A stretch of 18,555 bases of DNA from UBA987 sp047620825 (GCA_047620825.1 JBLHOC010000051.1:1-18555); one strand, 5' to 3'; positions 1-8,947 are shown, counted from the first letter of the stretch. Numbers and translations are program-made. The notes: generated from the letters alone by a model not told the origin.

Positions 1-123
1 CAATCGTTCGATTTGAGCAAAACAGAATGGCGATTGGATGGTGACTTAATTGCAAATGGTCCTCAAACATCGTTTAATGGTCTATATGGTAACGCCCACA
101 TTGGTTTCAACGTTGATATCTAA
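1..123 (+). CDS. 3' end of an unidentified gene (partial)
   Basis: An open frame enters from the left edge and ends at TAA 121-123, giving 40 residues that finish in GNAHIGFNVDI. The alternation of polar and hydrophobic residues suggests beta structure, but no family is recognisable from so short a tail. The stop overlaps the menF stop on the other strand by 4 bp (120-123), so the two genes converge with no spacer. That tight junction supports this as a real gene end. Function unknown. Confidence 0.5.
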   Translation, partial: QSFDLSKTEWRLDGDLIANGPQTSFNGLYGNAHIGFNVDI

Positions 124-1148
124 TCTAGAATAGACTGCATCACCCGCAGCTTAGTAAGCGTTTCTTCCCATTCATCTTTTGGAATTGAATCATGATTGAT
201 TCCTGCACCTGCATATAACTGGGCACCATCTTTATATATTTCGGCTGAACGGATATTGACAAAAAGCTCTAAACGCTGCGCTTCCATAGTGCCAATAAAA
301 CCACCATATAATTTTCTTGAAAACGACTCTGTTTGTGTAATAAATTCTATTGCATCAGATTTAGGGAAACCAGCCAAAGCGGGGGTGGGGTGAAACTTTG
401 AAAATACGGTTTGCCAATCAACGTCTGGTGGTAAAGTAGCTTGAATAGGGTTGCAGATATGTTCAATGTTGCCGAATAATTTGGTGAACCTTGGACCAAT
501 CTCAATATTTTTGAACCCTAATTCATTAAAAGCATTTAAAAGAAAGGAACCAACTACAGATTGCTCTTGAACCTCTTTGTCGCCCCAAGTCGTTGTAATT
601 TTCGAATGTAATCGTGTGCCAGCCAATGCAACCGATTCGCAAGTCTTGTAATCTGATTTTAAAAACAGCTCCGGACTGGCACCAATCCAGTGTGTGCCAT
701 CCAAACGTAATAGATAGCTGTATGAATTAGGTGTATTGCACGCCTTGATAAATACGCTTTGCAGGTCTATGTTGACTTTTGAAAACCATTGTGACTGAGC
801 CAATACAACCTTGTCAAATTTGTTGGCACTGATTGATTCTAACGCCTTTGTAACGTAGTTCTGATATTCAACGCTGTCCACCATTATATTTGAAGTGGAC
901 TTCACATCAGACTTTAAATCGATCTCCAATTCAGCAAACTGAGCAACGGTTATCTTCCATTCATTTTCAATAGGATAATAATTGGGTTGTTTCGAAGCGA
1001 ATGGACATACCAATACTGAAGGCGCATTCGATACGGGTTTATTTTCTGGGCTTAAACCATAAATTGAGATATGTGTGTCAGTTGGCTTTTTGAGGCAAAA
1101 AAAGCTTTTACCTGAACCCAACCATTTGATGAGATCTATATATTCCAA
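120..1148 (-). CDS. menF: isochorismate synthase (MenF/EntC family)
   Basis: Chorismate-binding enzyme of 342 residues that converts chorismate to isochorismate, the first committed step of menaquinone synthesis. Visible family signatures are the DKVVLAQ strand with the probable general-base lysine (K113), WIGASPELFL (154-163), ALAGTR (174-179), GNIEHICNPI (226-235), HPTPALAGFP (253-262), the NIRSAEI strand (298-304) and YAGAGI (312-317). It is somewhat shorter than the E. coli enzymes, mainly at the N-terminus, as is common in Bacteroidota. The start is TTG at 1148; no in-frame ATG lies between it and an upstream stop, and it begins 2 bp after the menI stop, so the two are probably one transcript. 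Salicylate synthase or an anthranilate-synthase-like relative is less likely, because the menI-like neighbour points to menaquinone. Confidence 0.88.
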   Translation of the reverse strand: MEYIDLIKWLGSGKSFFCLKKPTDTHISIYGLSPENKPVSNAPSVLVCPFASKQPNYYPIENEWKITVAQFAELEIDLKSDVKSTSNIMVDSVEYQNYVTKALESISANKFDKVVLAQSQWFSKVNIDLQSVFIKACNTPNSYSYLLRLDGTHWIGASPELFLKSDYKTCESVALAGTRLHSKITTTWGDKEVQEQSVVGSFLLNAFNELGFKNIEIGPRFTKLFGNIEHICNPIQATLPPDVDWQTVFSKFHPTPALAGFPKSDAIEFITQTESFSRKLYGGFIGTMEAQRLELFVNIRSAEIYKDGAQLYAGAGINHDSIPKDEWEETLTKLRVMQSILD

Positions 1149-1150
1149 TG

Positions 1151-1573
1151 CTATTGATTTGCGATAACAGCCAGTGTCATTCTTGCTTTACATACTAGAT
1201 CCCCAGCATCATCAGTGATGTCAATGTTCCAGACATGTGTACGTCTTCCAATGTGGATTGGACTTGCTTTACCATAAACCGATCCTGAACGCACCGATTT
1301 AAGATGATTGCCATTGATCTCTAATCCAACACAATGTTTGTCCTCCTTCCGGACCAGTATATTTCCTGCATAGCTGGCAACAGTTTCGGCAAGAGCCATG
1401 CTTGCGCCACCGTTAAGAATGCCATAAGGTTGTATCGTTCTGTGATCGACTGGCATCTTCATAGTTAAGTAATCTGAACCAATCGAATCTATGCTCATGC
1501 CCAATGTTTCAGACATTGTTCCTTTTAAGAAGGCCTGTAGCTGATCAATTTTAATATTTTTGTAATCAAACAT
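1151..1573 (-). CDS. menI: hotdog-fold thioesterase, probable DHNA-CoA hydrolase (MenI/YdiI type)
   Basis: A 140-residue PaaI/YdiI-type hotdog thioesterase, likely hydrolysing 1,4-dihydroxy-2-naphthoyl-CoA in menaquinone synthesis. The active-site stretch is QPYGILNGGASMALAET (48-64). Spacing matches E. coli YdiI exactly: Q48 and the catalytic E63 are present, but the histidine usual at position 54 (HGG) is asparagine here (NGG). ATG start at 1573. It lies immediately upstream of menF with a 2-bp gap, which supports the menaquinone assignment over a general acyl-CoA thioesterase. The divergent histidine phosphatase starts only 12 bp away, so any menI promoter must lie inside that gene. Family assignment is firm; the exact substrate is inferred from context. 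Confidence 0.78.
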   Translation of the reverse strand: MFDYKNIKIDQLQAFLKGTMSETLGMSIDSIGSDYLTMKMPVDHRTIQPYGILNGGASMALAETVASYAGNILVRKEDKHCVGLEINGNHLKSVRSGSVYGKASPIHIGRRTHVWNIDITDDAGDLVCKARMTLAVIANQ

Positions 1574-1585
1574 TGGTGATTCAAG

Positions 1586-2224
1586 TTGACTACAAATAAA
1601 ACGATTTATCTAATCAGACATGGCCAAACCGACTTTAATCTTAGGCGGATTGTCCAAGGCAGTGGCATTGATAGTGATTTAAATGAAACTGGTCGGAAAC
1701 AGGCCCAACAATTCTTTGAGGCTTACGGTCATATACCGTTTGATCACATTTACACATCGGAGTTAAAACGCACCCATCAAAGCGTAGAAGCGTTTATTAA
1801 TACAGGTATGTCGTGGTCTATCCTGTCAGAATTAAACGAAATCAATTGGGGCATATATGAGGGTCTTGAAACCACACCAGCGTCTAAACAGGCATTTAAT
1901 AACATTGTAGAATCATGGAGCGCAGGTGAGTTGGAAAAACCAATTAGCGGAGGTGAAAGTCCGATAGAAATGTATAACAGACAGGTTCTGGGTTGGGATA
2001 AAATCTGCCAATCAAGCCATGAGCGAATACTCATTTGTATGCATGGAAGAGCTATGAGGAGTTTTTTGTCGCTTATACTTCAAACAAATTTGAGTGATAT
2101 GGATCAATATCCACATACCAATCTTTGTTTATATCAGATTGAAGAAATCGAGAATTCTGCGTATGAAATACGCTTAAAAAATGATGTAAGACATTTGCAA
2201 GTAGGCCAGACTACACAGTCATAA
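1586..2224 (+). CDS. histidine phosphatase family protein (phosphoglycerate mutase-like)
   Basis: A 212-residue branch-1 histidine phosphatase. The phospho-acceptor motif LIRHGQTDFN is at residues 9-18, followed by the ELKRTHQS segment carrying the second arginine, an acidic region INWGIYEG, the GGES motif near residue 123 and the second catalytic histidine in MHGRAMR near residue 153. Substrates in this family range from phosphosugars to alpha-ribazole phosphate, and nothing here decides. The start is TTG at 1586: an in-frame stop lies at 1577-1579 and no ATG precedes the RHG motif. The 3' end overlaps the end of frr, on the other strand, by 14 bp. Confidence 0.85.
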   Translation: MTTNKTIYLIRHGQTDFNLRRIVQGSGIDSDLNETGRKQAQQFFEAYGHIPFDHIYTSELKRTHQSVEAFINTGMSWSILSELNEINWGIYEGLETTPASKQAFNNIVESWSAGELEKPISGGESPIEMYNRQVLGWDKICQSSHERILICMHGRAMRSFLSLILQTNLSDMDQYPHTNLCLYQIEEIENSAYEIRLKNDVRHLQVGQTTQS

Positions 2225-2774
2225 TTTCCTTCTCTTTGTCGAGATAGATTGCTTCCATTTTATCTGTAAAGGAGCCTGTTGACTTTTGAACGTCGGCTTC
2301 AGCATCTTTAGCTAGATCTTCTGACAAACCATCTTTCTGCAACTTTTTGATTTGCTCATTTGCGTCTCGGCGAATATTACGCAAACTCACCTTACCATTT
2401 TCGACCTCTTTTTTAGCGCTTTTTGCTAAATCCCTTCTACGCTCTTCGGTCAACGGTGGAATATTGATAATGATTACCTCTCCATCGTTTTGAGGGTTGT
2501 ATCCCAAATTACTATTGATAATGGCACGTTCGATATCTGGTACAATAGATTTTTCCCATGCCTGAATAACAAGCGTTCTTGCGTCTGGCGTGTTAATATT
2601 TGCTACTTGACTTAATGGTGTTGGGGAACCATAATACTCGACCATAACACCATCTAACATAGCTGGAGATGCTTTCCCAGCACGTAATTTTAACAATTCC
2701 TTATTTAAATGATCGATGGCCTTGTTCATACCATCACTAACAAACTCATGTACGGGTTCTAAAGATTCGTCCAT
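2211..2774 (-). CDS. frr: ribosome recycling factor
   Basis: A 187-residue protein matching RRF end to end. It has the N-terminal helix with LNKELLKLRAGKASPAML, the YYGSPTPLSQVANI hinge, ARTLVIQAWEKSIVPDIERAI, the domain II stretch with IINIPPLTEERRRDLAK, and a C-terminal helix with NIRRDANEQIKKL. With EF-G it splits post-termination ribosomes. Length equals the usual 185-187. ATG start. Many bacteria place pyrH just upstream; here the upstream gene is a membrane protein on the same strand 116 bp away, so frr probably has its own promoter. The 3' end overlaps the convergent phosphatase gene by 14 bp. Confidence 0.97.
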   Translation of the reverse strand: MDESLEPVHEFVSDGMNKAIDHLNKELLKLRAGKASPAMLDGVMVEYYGSPTPLSQVANINTPDARTLVIQAWEKSIVPDIERAIINSNLGYNPQNDGEVIIINIPPLTEERRRDLAKSAKKEVENGKVSLRNIRRDANEQIKKLQKDGLSEDLAKDAEADVQKSTGSFTDKMEAIYLDKEKEIMTV

Positions 2775-2790
2775 TATCTTTTATTTTTTT

Positions 2791-2798
2791 CAAAATTA
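2791..2798 (-). promoter_or_regulatory. possible -7 promoter element for frr
   Basis: On the minus strand, TAATTTTG ends 16 bp before the frr ATG. It matches the Bacteroidota -7 consensus TAnnTTTG exactly. No clear TTG lies at the usual -33 spacing; that position is a T-run. The element would give a very short leader. The 116-bp gap and change of gene type support a promoter here, but the match is to a short motif. Confidence 0.3.
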
Positions 2799-2890
2799 AG
2801 TGATTTGCCATTATGTTTAAAAATGTGTTTTGCCCATTTTTTGAACGTTTCTAGATACTTGTGTTTAAATCTCTTGTTTGACCAATAGAA

Positions 2891-3844
2891 TTAGTGGTCT
2901 AAGTATACCCATTGAATCAATATTACGGCAAATACTGCAAATAAGATACAGAGGTTTGCCAACCACCTTTTTTTGATATGGTAACTCCCAAAACTAACGA
3001 TAAATGCCAGTGGCAGTAAAGCCATTTGCATTGATTTACCTGCCCCATCACCAGAGATAATTGCAATAATTACAACTGATATTATTTGCAAAAAAAGCAT
3101 ATTGACCACTGCACGATTTTTAGTTTGCATGAACGACAGTTGATTGTATATGACGGGTATAAGTATTGTCACAACCGCAAATAAAGCGATATACGTGTAG
3201 AGGAGTCCAGGCTCTAGCAATGCCTCCACATCAAACGATACCATCATTTTATGTGGAATTTGAATTACCCATTCTGGTGAAATGAAGAAATAACCAATGC
3301 CTAAAACCGAAAAGGCCACCATAAAGAAGGACACCAATACAATGTATAGTTTGTTTAAGTCACTTGCCGTAAATTGATTAAGTAATACAAACAAAAACGG
3401 TAATAGATAGATGGATTTTGGATAAACGAATACGCCAATACTCAGTAAAATACCCATGTCCATAAATACCTGAGCATTGGATGTGACCTCATCATGATGA
3501 TAAAACAATCTTTGATAAAATATGAGCCAAATGAAATTTAGGAGCAGTGTATCCCACGACCACAATTGATGCGGTAAAGCAAATGCAATGATTACATAAA
3601 TAACCCATGGCCATAGGCTCCACATCTCAAAGAAGCGAGATTGATGAATGACGCGCAGAAACCAAATGCCTTGTACGACAATCAAAATGAATGGAACTGT
3701 AAGTTTTATCCAGTCAGCTTTGAATAAAGTAATATTGGATGGATGTGCTAAATAGCCTAAAACCGGTAAAGTCCCCAGTAACCCAATAAGGACGATAGCA
3801 CCCAATAGGGCACTTATGCCACCTTTTTTTACCGATGTAATCAA
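2891..3844 (-). CDS. polytopic inner-membrane protein, DUF6427-like
   Basis: A 317-residue, very hydrophobic protein with about ten membrane-spanning stretches, including roughly residues 11-32, 46-63, 76-91, 125-140, 143-158, 166-188, 213-234, 246-264, 272-288 and 295-313. It resembles the Bacteroidota DUF6427 membrane proteins, whose function is not established; this identification is from memory of the family's character and is moderate. The start is taken as TTG at 3844, which shares a 4-bp overlap (TTGA) with the stop of the upstream secreted-protein gene, implying translational coupling. No ATG exists between an upstream in-frame stop and the first membrane segment. Confidence 0.65.
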   Translation of the reverse strand: MITSVKKGGISALLGAIVLIGLLGTLPVLGYLAHPSNITLFKADWIKLTVPFILIVVQGIWFLRVIHQSRFFEMWSLWPWVIYVIIAFALPHQLWSWDTLLLNFIWLIFYQRLFYHHDEVTSNAQVFMDMGILLSIGVFVYPKSIYLLPFLFVLLNQFTASDLNKLYIVLVSFFMVAFSVLGIGYFFISPEWVIQIPHKMMVSFDVEALLEPGLLYTYIALFAVVTILIPVIYNQLSFMQTKNRAVVNMLFLQIISVVIIAIISGDGAGKSMQMALLPLAFIVSFGSYHIKKRWLANLCILFAVFAVILIQWVYLDH

Positions 3845-5328
3845 TTGGTATAGTCCAATTTAAGGAGTGAGAATTTTCGATCTTTAGTCACAGGCAATAT
3901 TACCCGATTGTAATTAATTTGTTTAGCCTCGGAAGGAATAATTGAAACAAAATGATTGTCGGACCGGACTAATATTTTGTAAGACACTTGCCCATCTGCA
4001 TCAAACATATATTGCATCACATCACCAGTACTTCTTAAGCGGTCATTGTATATAATGTACAAATGTGACCGCGTATTTGCAATTACAATGGAGCTGTAAT
4101 AGCCGTTGTCATTCAAGGAACTTTGACTTTTATTAATGAGGTATTTCCATTTGATGTTGTACACGGAGTCTAATGAAATGACGAGTACATCATCGAAGTT
4201 GTAAATGTTACGAGACATGGTTGTTGGCATTCCGTTGATGTAAGTGATGTCCGTTTCGTTTGAAATCGAAGATCGTTCTGCGACTATCGTTACACCTCCA
4301 TCTGTATTTGGGATGGCCCTCAACAATTCAAAGTTTCTGACATCTTCAAAAACCGATGATTCCTCATCTCCAAATAGTTGCTCTTTGAAGTCATCCGTAA
4401 ATTCTTGATAGGTGATTTTTGGCGTTGCTGTCGCCTGAGGCTTAAATTTAAAATGGAAAATGCCGTCCGTATTGTTCTCTTTGTTTGATGAATAAAATGC
4501 TGTTAGATTAATTTTATCCGTCGTTCTATCCCATGTGAATTGCGCTTTGCGTAAGCTCTTCCCTGAGTCAAGGACTTCATAATTCAGTAACTCGTCGCGA
4601 GCCGAATTGTACCAGTAAACAGTTGCTTTAGGTGTTGCAAGTGCTTCTTTACGATGCTCAACTTTACGTTGTGATATTAAGAAAAAAGCGTTGCTCCTGT
4701 TGTCAAGCAACAGGTTGGTCATAAAAAAATTGTTATACCTAATGTCTAACTTATATCGGTGTTTGGTTTCAGGTTCTAAGTTTTTATTAAAAACATGGAT
4801 GTTGAGTATTCTTTTTTCGTCGTCAGACTTTTCAGTATACGCAACCATTATATGCTTTCGATCGTTCGAGAATCGAATTCTAAAGTCACCTTTATCGTAA
4901 AAGTCTGATAGCGTTGATGATACCAGCACCCGCTGTTTGCCTATTGGGTTAATATTATGATCGTACCAGTGGCACCTCACCTCATTTTGCATGCCTTTTC
5001 TGTCATAATGAGCCGTAAGCAACATAAGTCCTTTATCCTGCAACTCGGCATATAATAATCGCGACTTTTTTAAAGTGATATTTTTTGAAAGGGCATATCC
5101 CAAATGATTGCGATACCTTTCAATCACAATATTTTTGGTTAAAAACTGATTTCGGAATCTCAACAGATATAAACCTGTTTCATCTTGACCGATGACACTG
5201 GTATAGGCTGTGCTGCCTTTTAGTTTTCGTGGATTAGACCACTCCACGTCTTGAGCATATGATTTGCCTCCTAAAATGAATACCAAAATCAGTGTCCATC
5301 TAAACAATAAAATGCTCAAATTTGTCAT
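3841..5328 (-). CDS. secreted protein of unknown function, Bacteroidota type
   Basis: A 495-residue protein with a signal peptide: hydrophobic core LILVFILGG, cleavage probably after KSYA near residue 25. The mature part is beta-rich, with repeated patterns such as GLYLLRFRN, AFFLISQRK and HLYIIYNDR separated by charged loops. This is compatible with a beta-propeller-like fold, but no catalytic motif or known family is recognisable. ATG start at 5328. It overlaps the following membrane-protein gene by 4 bp, so the pair is probably co-translated and may work together in the envelope. It diverges from hflX with 37 bp between the start codons. Confidence 0.7.
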   Translation of the reverse strand: MTNLSILLFRWTLILVFILGGKSYAQDVEWSNPRKLKGSTAYTSVIGQDETGLYLLRFRNQFLTKNIVIERYRNHLGYALSKNITLKKSRLLYAELQDKGLMLLTAHYDRKGMQNEVRCHWYDHNINPIGKQRVLVSSTLSDFYDKGDFRIRFSNDRKHIMVAYTEKSDDEKRILNIHVFNKNLEPETKHRYKLDIRYNNFFMTNLLLDNRSNAFFLISQRKVEHRKEALATPKATVYWYNSARDELLNYEVLDSGKSLRKAQFTWDRTTDKINLTAFYSSNKENNTDGIFHFKFKPQATATPKITYQEFTDDFKEQLFGDEESSVFEDVRNFELLRAIPNTDGGVTIVAERSSISNETDITYINGMPTTMSRNIYNFDDVLVISLDSVYNIKWKYLINKSQSSLNDNGYYSSIVIANTRSHLYIIYNDRLRSTGDVMQYMFDADGQVSYKILVRSDNHFVSIIPSEAKQINYNRVILPVTKDRKFSLLKLDYTN

Positions 5329-5365
5329 GTATAAACAAAGAACGTAATAAATAACATTCTTAGCG

Positions 5366-6571
5366 TTGAAGAAGGAATCATATAAGGTAAAAACTGCAGG
5401 GTATGTCGAAAACGCGATTTTAATTGCTGTTGAGATACAAACACAAAGCCGTGAACAGACGGAAGACTATCTAACCGAGTTGGAATTTCTAACAACAACG
5501 GCAGGAGCTAAGGTCATAAATCGTTTTGTGCAGCGCCTTGCTGCCCCAGATTCTAAAATGTATGTCGGGTCGGGTAAATCAGAAGAGATCGCTGCCTATA
5601 TCGAAGAGCATGAAGTGGAGACTGCAATTTTTGACGATGAATTGTCACCGTCTCAGATTCGAAATCTTGAAGCCCAACTGAAATGCAAAATCATTGACAG
5701 AAGTACATTGATCCTGGACATTTTTGCAAAAAATGCTAAATCGAATCGAGCTAAAACACAGGTTGAACTAGCTCAAAGTGAATACCTGTTACCAAGGTTA
5801 ACGCGACTTTGGACTCACTTAGAGAAACAGCGTGGGGGTATCGGTATGAAGGGGCCTGGCGAAAAGGAAATTGAAACGGATAGAAGGATTATTCGAGATA
5901 AAATATCTCTGTTAAAAAAGAAATTAGGTGATATTGACAAACAAGGCGCTACGCAACGGAAAAGTAGATCTGGAGAATTACGTTTGGCTTTGGTGGGATA
6001 TACCAATGTTGGTAAATCGACCATAATGAATGCCCTAACAAACGCCAATATTTTGGCGGAAAATAAACTGTTTGCCACGTTAGATTCGACAGTCCGTAAA
6101 CTTGTATTGACCAAAGTATCAGATACATACATACCGCCCATAATTTCGTTGATATCAGATACAGTTGGATTTATTCGAAAGCTGCCACATCAACTCATTG
6201 AGAGTTTTAAATCGACCTTAGATGAAATTAAGGAGTCTGATTTATTGCTTCATGTAGTGGATATATCAAGTCCTACGTTTGAAGATCAGATGGAAATTGT
6301 TTTAGAAACGTTAACAGAAATTGGTGCAGGTGATAAGCCAGTTCTTACCGTTTTTAACAAGATTGATATGTATAATCCAAGACCAACATCTGAAGACATA
6401 TTCGAAGACGAAACGTTACATGATTTAGAAGATTTCAAGAATACCTGGTACGCCAATGTAAATTCGCCAGCCATTTTCATCTCAGCTAAAAACAAAGAAG
6501 ATATCAATAACCTGCGTAAACAACTGTTTGAATTGTGCGCCAACCAAGCGTCAAAAAAGTCGAATTATTAA
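5366..6571 (+). CDS. hflX: ribosome-associated GTPase HflX
   Basis: A 401-residue GTPase that binds the 50S subunit and rescues or dissociates stalled ribosomes in homologues. The N-terminal HflX domain includes MYVGSGKSEEI, FDDELSPSQIRNLE and DRSTLILDIFAKNAKS, followed by the linker motif RGGIGMKGPGEKEIETDRR. The G domain shows G1 GYTNVGKST (211-219), G2 in FATLDSTVRKL, G3 DTVGFI, G4 NKID and G5 SAK. The start is TTG at 5366, the only plausible start after the in-frame stop at 5348-5350. It is divergently transcribed from a secreted-protein gene. Unrelated neighbours suggest a stand-alone unit. Confidence 0.95.
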   Translation: MKKESYKVKTAGYVENAILIAVEIQTQSREQTEDYLTELEFLTTTAGAKVINRFVQRLAAPDSKMYVGSGKSEEIAAYIEEHEVETAIFDDELSPSQIRNLEAQLKCKIIDRSTLILDIFAKNAKSNRAKTQVELAQSEYLLPRLTRLWTHLEKQRGGIGMKGPGEKEIETDRRIIRDKISLLKKKLGDIDKQGATQRKSRSGELRLALVGYTNVGKSTIMNALTNANILAENKLFATLDSTVRKLVLTKVSDTYIPPIISLISDTVGFIRKLPHQLIESFKSTLDEIKESDLLLHVVDISSPTFEDQMEIVLETLTEIGAGDKPVLTVFNKIDMYNPRPTSEDIFEDETLHDLEDFKNTWYANVNSPAIFISAKNKEDINNLRKQLFELCANQASKKSNY

Positions 6572-6698
6572 AATACTGTTTTGAAGGATTAAGGTTAAGA
6601 AAGACATAATTTTTTTTTCATCCTACTCTTAGCCCTAGTTAATCGAACAATCCGCATCAAGTAATTGCCTCACTGTATATTGCGCCAATAATTTAAAA

Positions 6699-7607
6699 AT
6701 GGCATTTCTCGAAGTGAACAATGTGACCAAAGGTTTTGACGGTCACTTGGCTATAAAAAACCTAAATTTTTCCATTCCCAAAGGCAGCATCTATGGCTTG
6801 CTTGGGCCGAATGGAGCAGGTAAAACCACCTTAATTAGAATCATTAATCAAATAACGGCTGCCGATACAGGCGACGTCATTTTTGATGGCGAAAAACTCA
6901 ATCAAAGTCACATTTCCAGAATAGGATATCTCCCTGAAGAACGTGGGTTGTATAAGAAAATGAAGGTCTTAGAGCAGATCGTGTACTTCGGACAACTGAA
7001 AGAGTTATCGAAAAAAGAGTCTCAGAAAAGAGCGCTGCACTGGTTGGAGAAGTTTGATCTACTAGATTGGAGGTACAAGAAGGTGGAGGAGTTAAGTAAA
7101 GGGATGGCGCAAAAGGTTCAGTTTATACTGACCGTATTGCACGAACCGGAGCTTATCATATTAGATGAACCTTTTAGTGGGTTTGATCCGGTAAACACGG
7201 AATTGATAAAGGAAGAAATCAAAAACCTGAGAACAAATGGTGCAACGATTATATTTTCTACGCATCGGATGGAATCGGTAGAAGAAATTTGTGACTTTGT
7301 TGGCATGATCAATTTGTCGCATAAAGTGTTAGAAGGCAGTATCAATGAAGTTCGGAACTCATTCAAAAAGAATGAATACGAGGTATTGTATCGAGGTGAG
7401 CTCAACGGCATCGAGATTGAGCCTCAAAGCATTTCAAGAGAAGAACGTTTGGATTTAAATAAGGCCGTATTTGTGATAGAACCGGAAAGAGCCAAGGCGT
7501 TAATTAGCATGTTAAACAATTCGGTTGATATTGCTTCTTTCAGCGAGCGACTGCCAAGTATTAAGGATATATTCATTCAAAAAGTAGAGGAGGGTAAAAA
7601 TGTATAA
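6699..7607 (+). CDS. ABC transporter ATP-binding protein (NatA-like exporter ATPase)
   Basis: A 302-residue nucleotide-binding subunit. Walker A is GPNGAGKT (36-43), the Q-loop region includes GYLPEERGLY, the ABC signature is a variant LSKGM (132-136), Walker B is LIILDE (152-157) and the switch histidine is in STHRM (H189). The roughly 90 residues after the core resemble the C-terminal extension (DUF4162-like) of NatA-type ATPases. The stop overlaps the start of the permease gene by 8 bp, so the two form one exporter. Related systems export sodium, drugs or other small molecules; the substrate cannot be read from sequence. ATG start at 6699. Confidence 0.92.
   Translation: MAFLEVNNVTKGFDGHLAIKNLNFSIPKGSIYGLLGPNGAGKTTLIRIINQITAADTGDVIFDGEKLNQSHISRIGYLPEERGLYKKMKVLEQIVYFGQLKELSKKESQKRALHWLEKFDLLDWRYKKVEELSKGMAQKVQFILTVLHEPELIILDEPFSGFDPVNTELIKEEIKNLRTNGATIIFSTHRMESVEEICDFVGMINLSHKVLEGSINEVRNSFKKNEYEVLYRGELNGIEIEPQSISREERLDLNKAVFVIEPERAKALISMLNNSVDIASFSERLPSIKDIFIQKVEEGKNV
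7587..7594 (+). promoter_or_regulatory. strong Shine-Dalgarno site for the ABC permease
   Basis: GAGGAGGG lies 5 nt before the permease ATG at 7600, inside the last codons of the ATPase gene. It is the most canonical Shine-Dalgarno sequence I saw in the window. It fixes the permease start and should support its translation despite the 8-bp gene overlap. Confidence 0.6.
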
Positions 7608-8943
7608 GATTAGATTAATCACATGGCGGGAATACATTACCCGCGTCCGTAAGAAATCATTCTTAGTCATGACCATCTTGGGGCCTGTGCTTATAGCAGT
7701 GTTTTATGGCATTATCATTTTCTTAGCCATGAATGATTCCATAGGGAAAGATGCTGAAAAAGTGTTGGTGTATGACGAGTCCAGTGTGATTGTTGACAGA
7801 TTGTTTGACGATGAACGGGTGACCTTTGAGTACACGACGGATTGGGAGAACAGAAATGCGGATTCGCTTAAAGCCTGGGGTTATACTGGAAGGTTGTTTG
7901 TGCCTAAATCGTTCGAAATCTATGAACCCTCAGGTATAATTTACGAATCTGAAAACTCACTATCATTTGAATCAAAAGAACGGATAAATCGAAGAATATC
8001 TAAAGTAATTGAAGATAAGAAAATGGCACAACTTGGTGTGTCAGAGTCTGCAATGGATAGTCTTAAAACGTCTATATCATTAAATGCGTTGACGTTGAAC
8101 GAAGATGGAGAAGCAAAGAATAGTAGTACCGAAATAAACACGATCATTGGCATGGCGTCTTCGTTTGTGATTTACTTTTTCATCTTTCTTTATGGCGTGC
8201 AAGTCATGAAAGGGGTTATAGAAGAAAAAACAAATAGAATTGTTGAGGTAATCGTATCGAGTGTAAAACCATTTCAGTTGATGATGGGTAAGGTATTTGG
8301 TATTGCACTTGTTGGTTTGACACAAATACTCATCTGGCTCATTTTTTCAGGGATTCTTATGGGCACTATTTCCTATATTTTTATAGGGAGTGACATGGGA
8401 AGTATAATGGAAATGGCAAAGTCGGCAAACGATATGCCGATGAACCAACTGCAGGATTTTGGAGGGAATGAGAAAATGGTCGGTGCCATCTCTGGACTTA
8501 TGTCAATCAATTGGGGTTTTATTATTTTCTCGTTTATATTTTATTTCCTTGGAGGTTATTTGATGTATTCTGCTTTGTTCGCGGCTGTTGGAGCGGCAGT
8601 GGATTCAGAAACAGATACGCAACAGTTTATGTTACCCATTACACTTCCGTTGGTTTTTGCTATCGCATTATCAACCAGTGTTGTGTTACGTGATCCAAAC
8701 GGGTCACTCAGCTTTTGGCTAAGCATGATACCGCTTACAAGCCCAATTGTGATGATGGTCAGGGCGCCATTCTTGAACCTAGCGACTCAATGGTGGGAAG
8801 TTGCACTTTCGATGAGCATTCTTATTGGGTCTTTCTGTTTTACGATATGGCTGGCCGGTAAAATCTATCGCACAGGGATTTTGATGTATGGTAAGAAGGC
8901 AACGTATAAAGAGTTGTTTAAGTGGCTGTTTTATAAAGGGTAA
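7600..8943 (+). CDS. ABC transporter permease (NatB/ABC-2 type)
   Basis: A 447-residue ABC-2 type permease. The cytoplasmic N-terminus ITWREYITRVRKKSF leads into a first membrane helix (about 22-46), then a large extracytoplasmic domain to about residue 180. The conserved VMKGVIEEKTNRIVEVIVSS segment follows near 205, with four or five further helices to the C-terminus. This is the NatB/YhaP arrangement. It pairs with the overlapping ATPase gene upstream as a dimeric exporter. ATG 7600 is set by a strong ribosome-binding site. The next gene starts 4 bp after its stop, so three genes probably share a transcript. Confidence 0.9.
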   Translation: MYKIRLITWREYITRVRKKSFLVMTILGPVLIAVFYGIIIFLAMNDSIGKDAEKVLVYDESSVIVDRLFDDERVTFEYTTDWENRNADSLKAWGYTGRLFVPKSFEIYEPSGIIYESENSLSFESKERINRRISKVIEDKKMAQLGVSESAMDSLKTSISLNALTLNEDGEAKNSSTEINTIIGMASSFVIYFFIFLYGVQVMKGVIEEKTNRIVEVIVSSVKPFQLMMGKVFGIALVGLTQILIWLIFSGILMGTISYIFIGSDMGSIMEMAKSANDMPMNQLQDFGGNEKMVGAISGLMSINWGFIIFSFIFYFLGGYLMYSALFAAVGAAVDSETDTQQFMLPITLPLVFAIALSTSVVLRDPNGSLSFWLSMIPLTSPIVMMVRAPFLNLATQWWEVALSMSILIGSFCFTIWLAGKIYRTGILMYGKKATYKELFKWLFYKG

Positions 8944-8947
8944 CTAA

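Noticed and set aside
6629..6640. Another heptamer repeat copy (TTAGCCCTAGTT)
   Set aside because: Only two TAG triplets at 6-bp rather than 7-bp spacing and no further units; likely chance.
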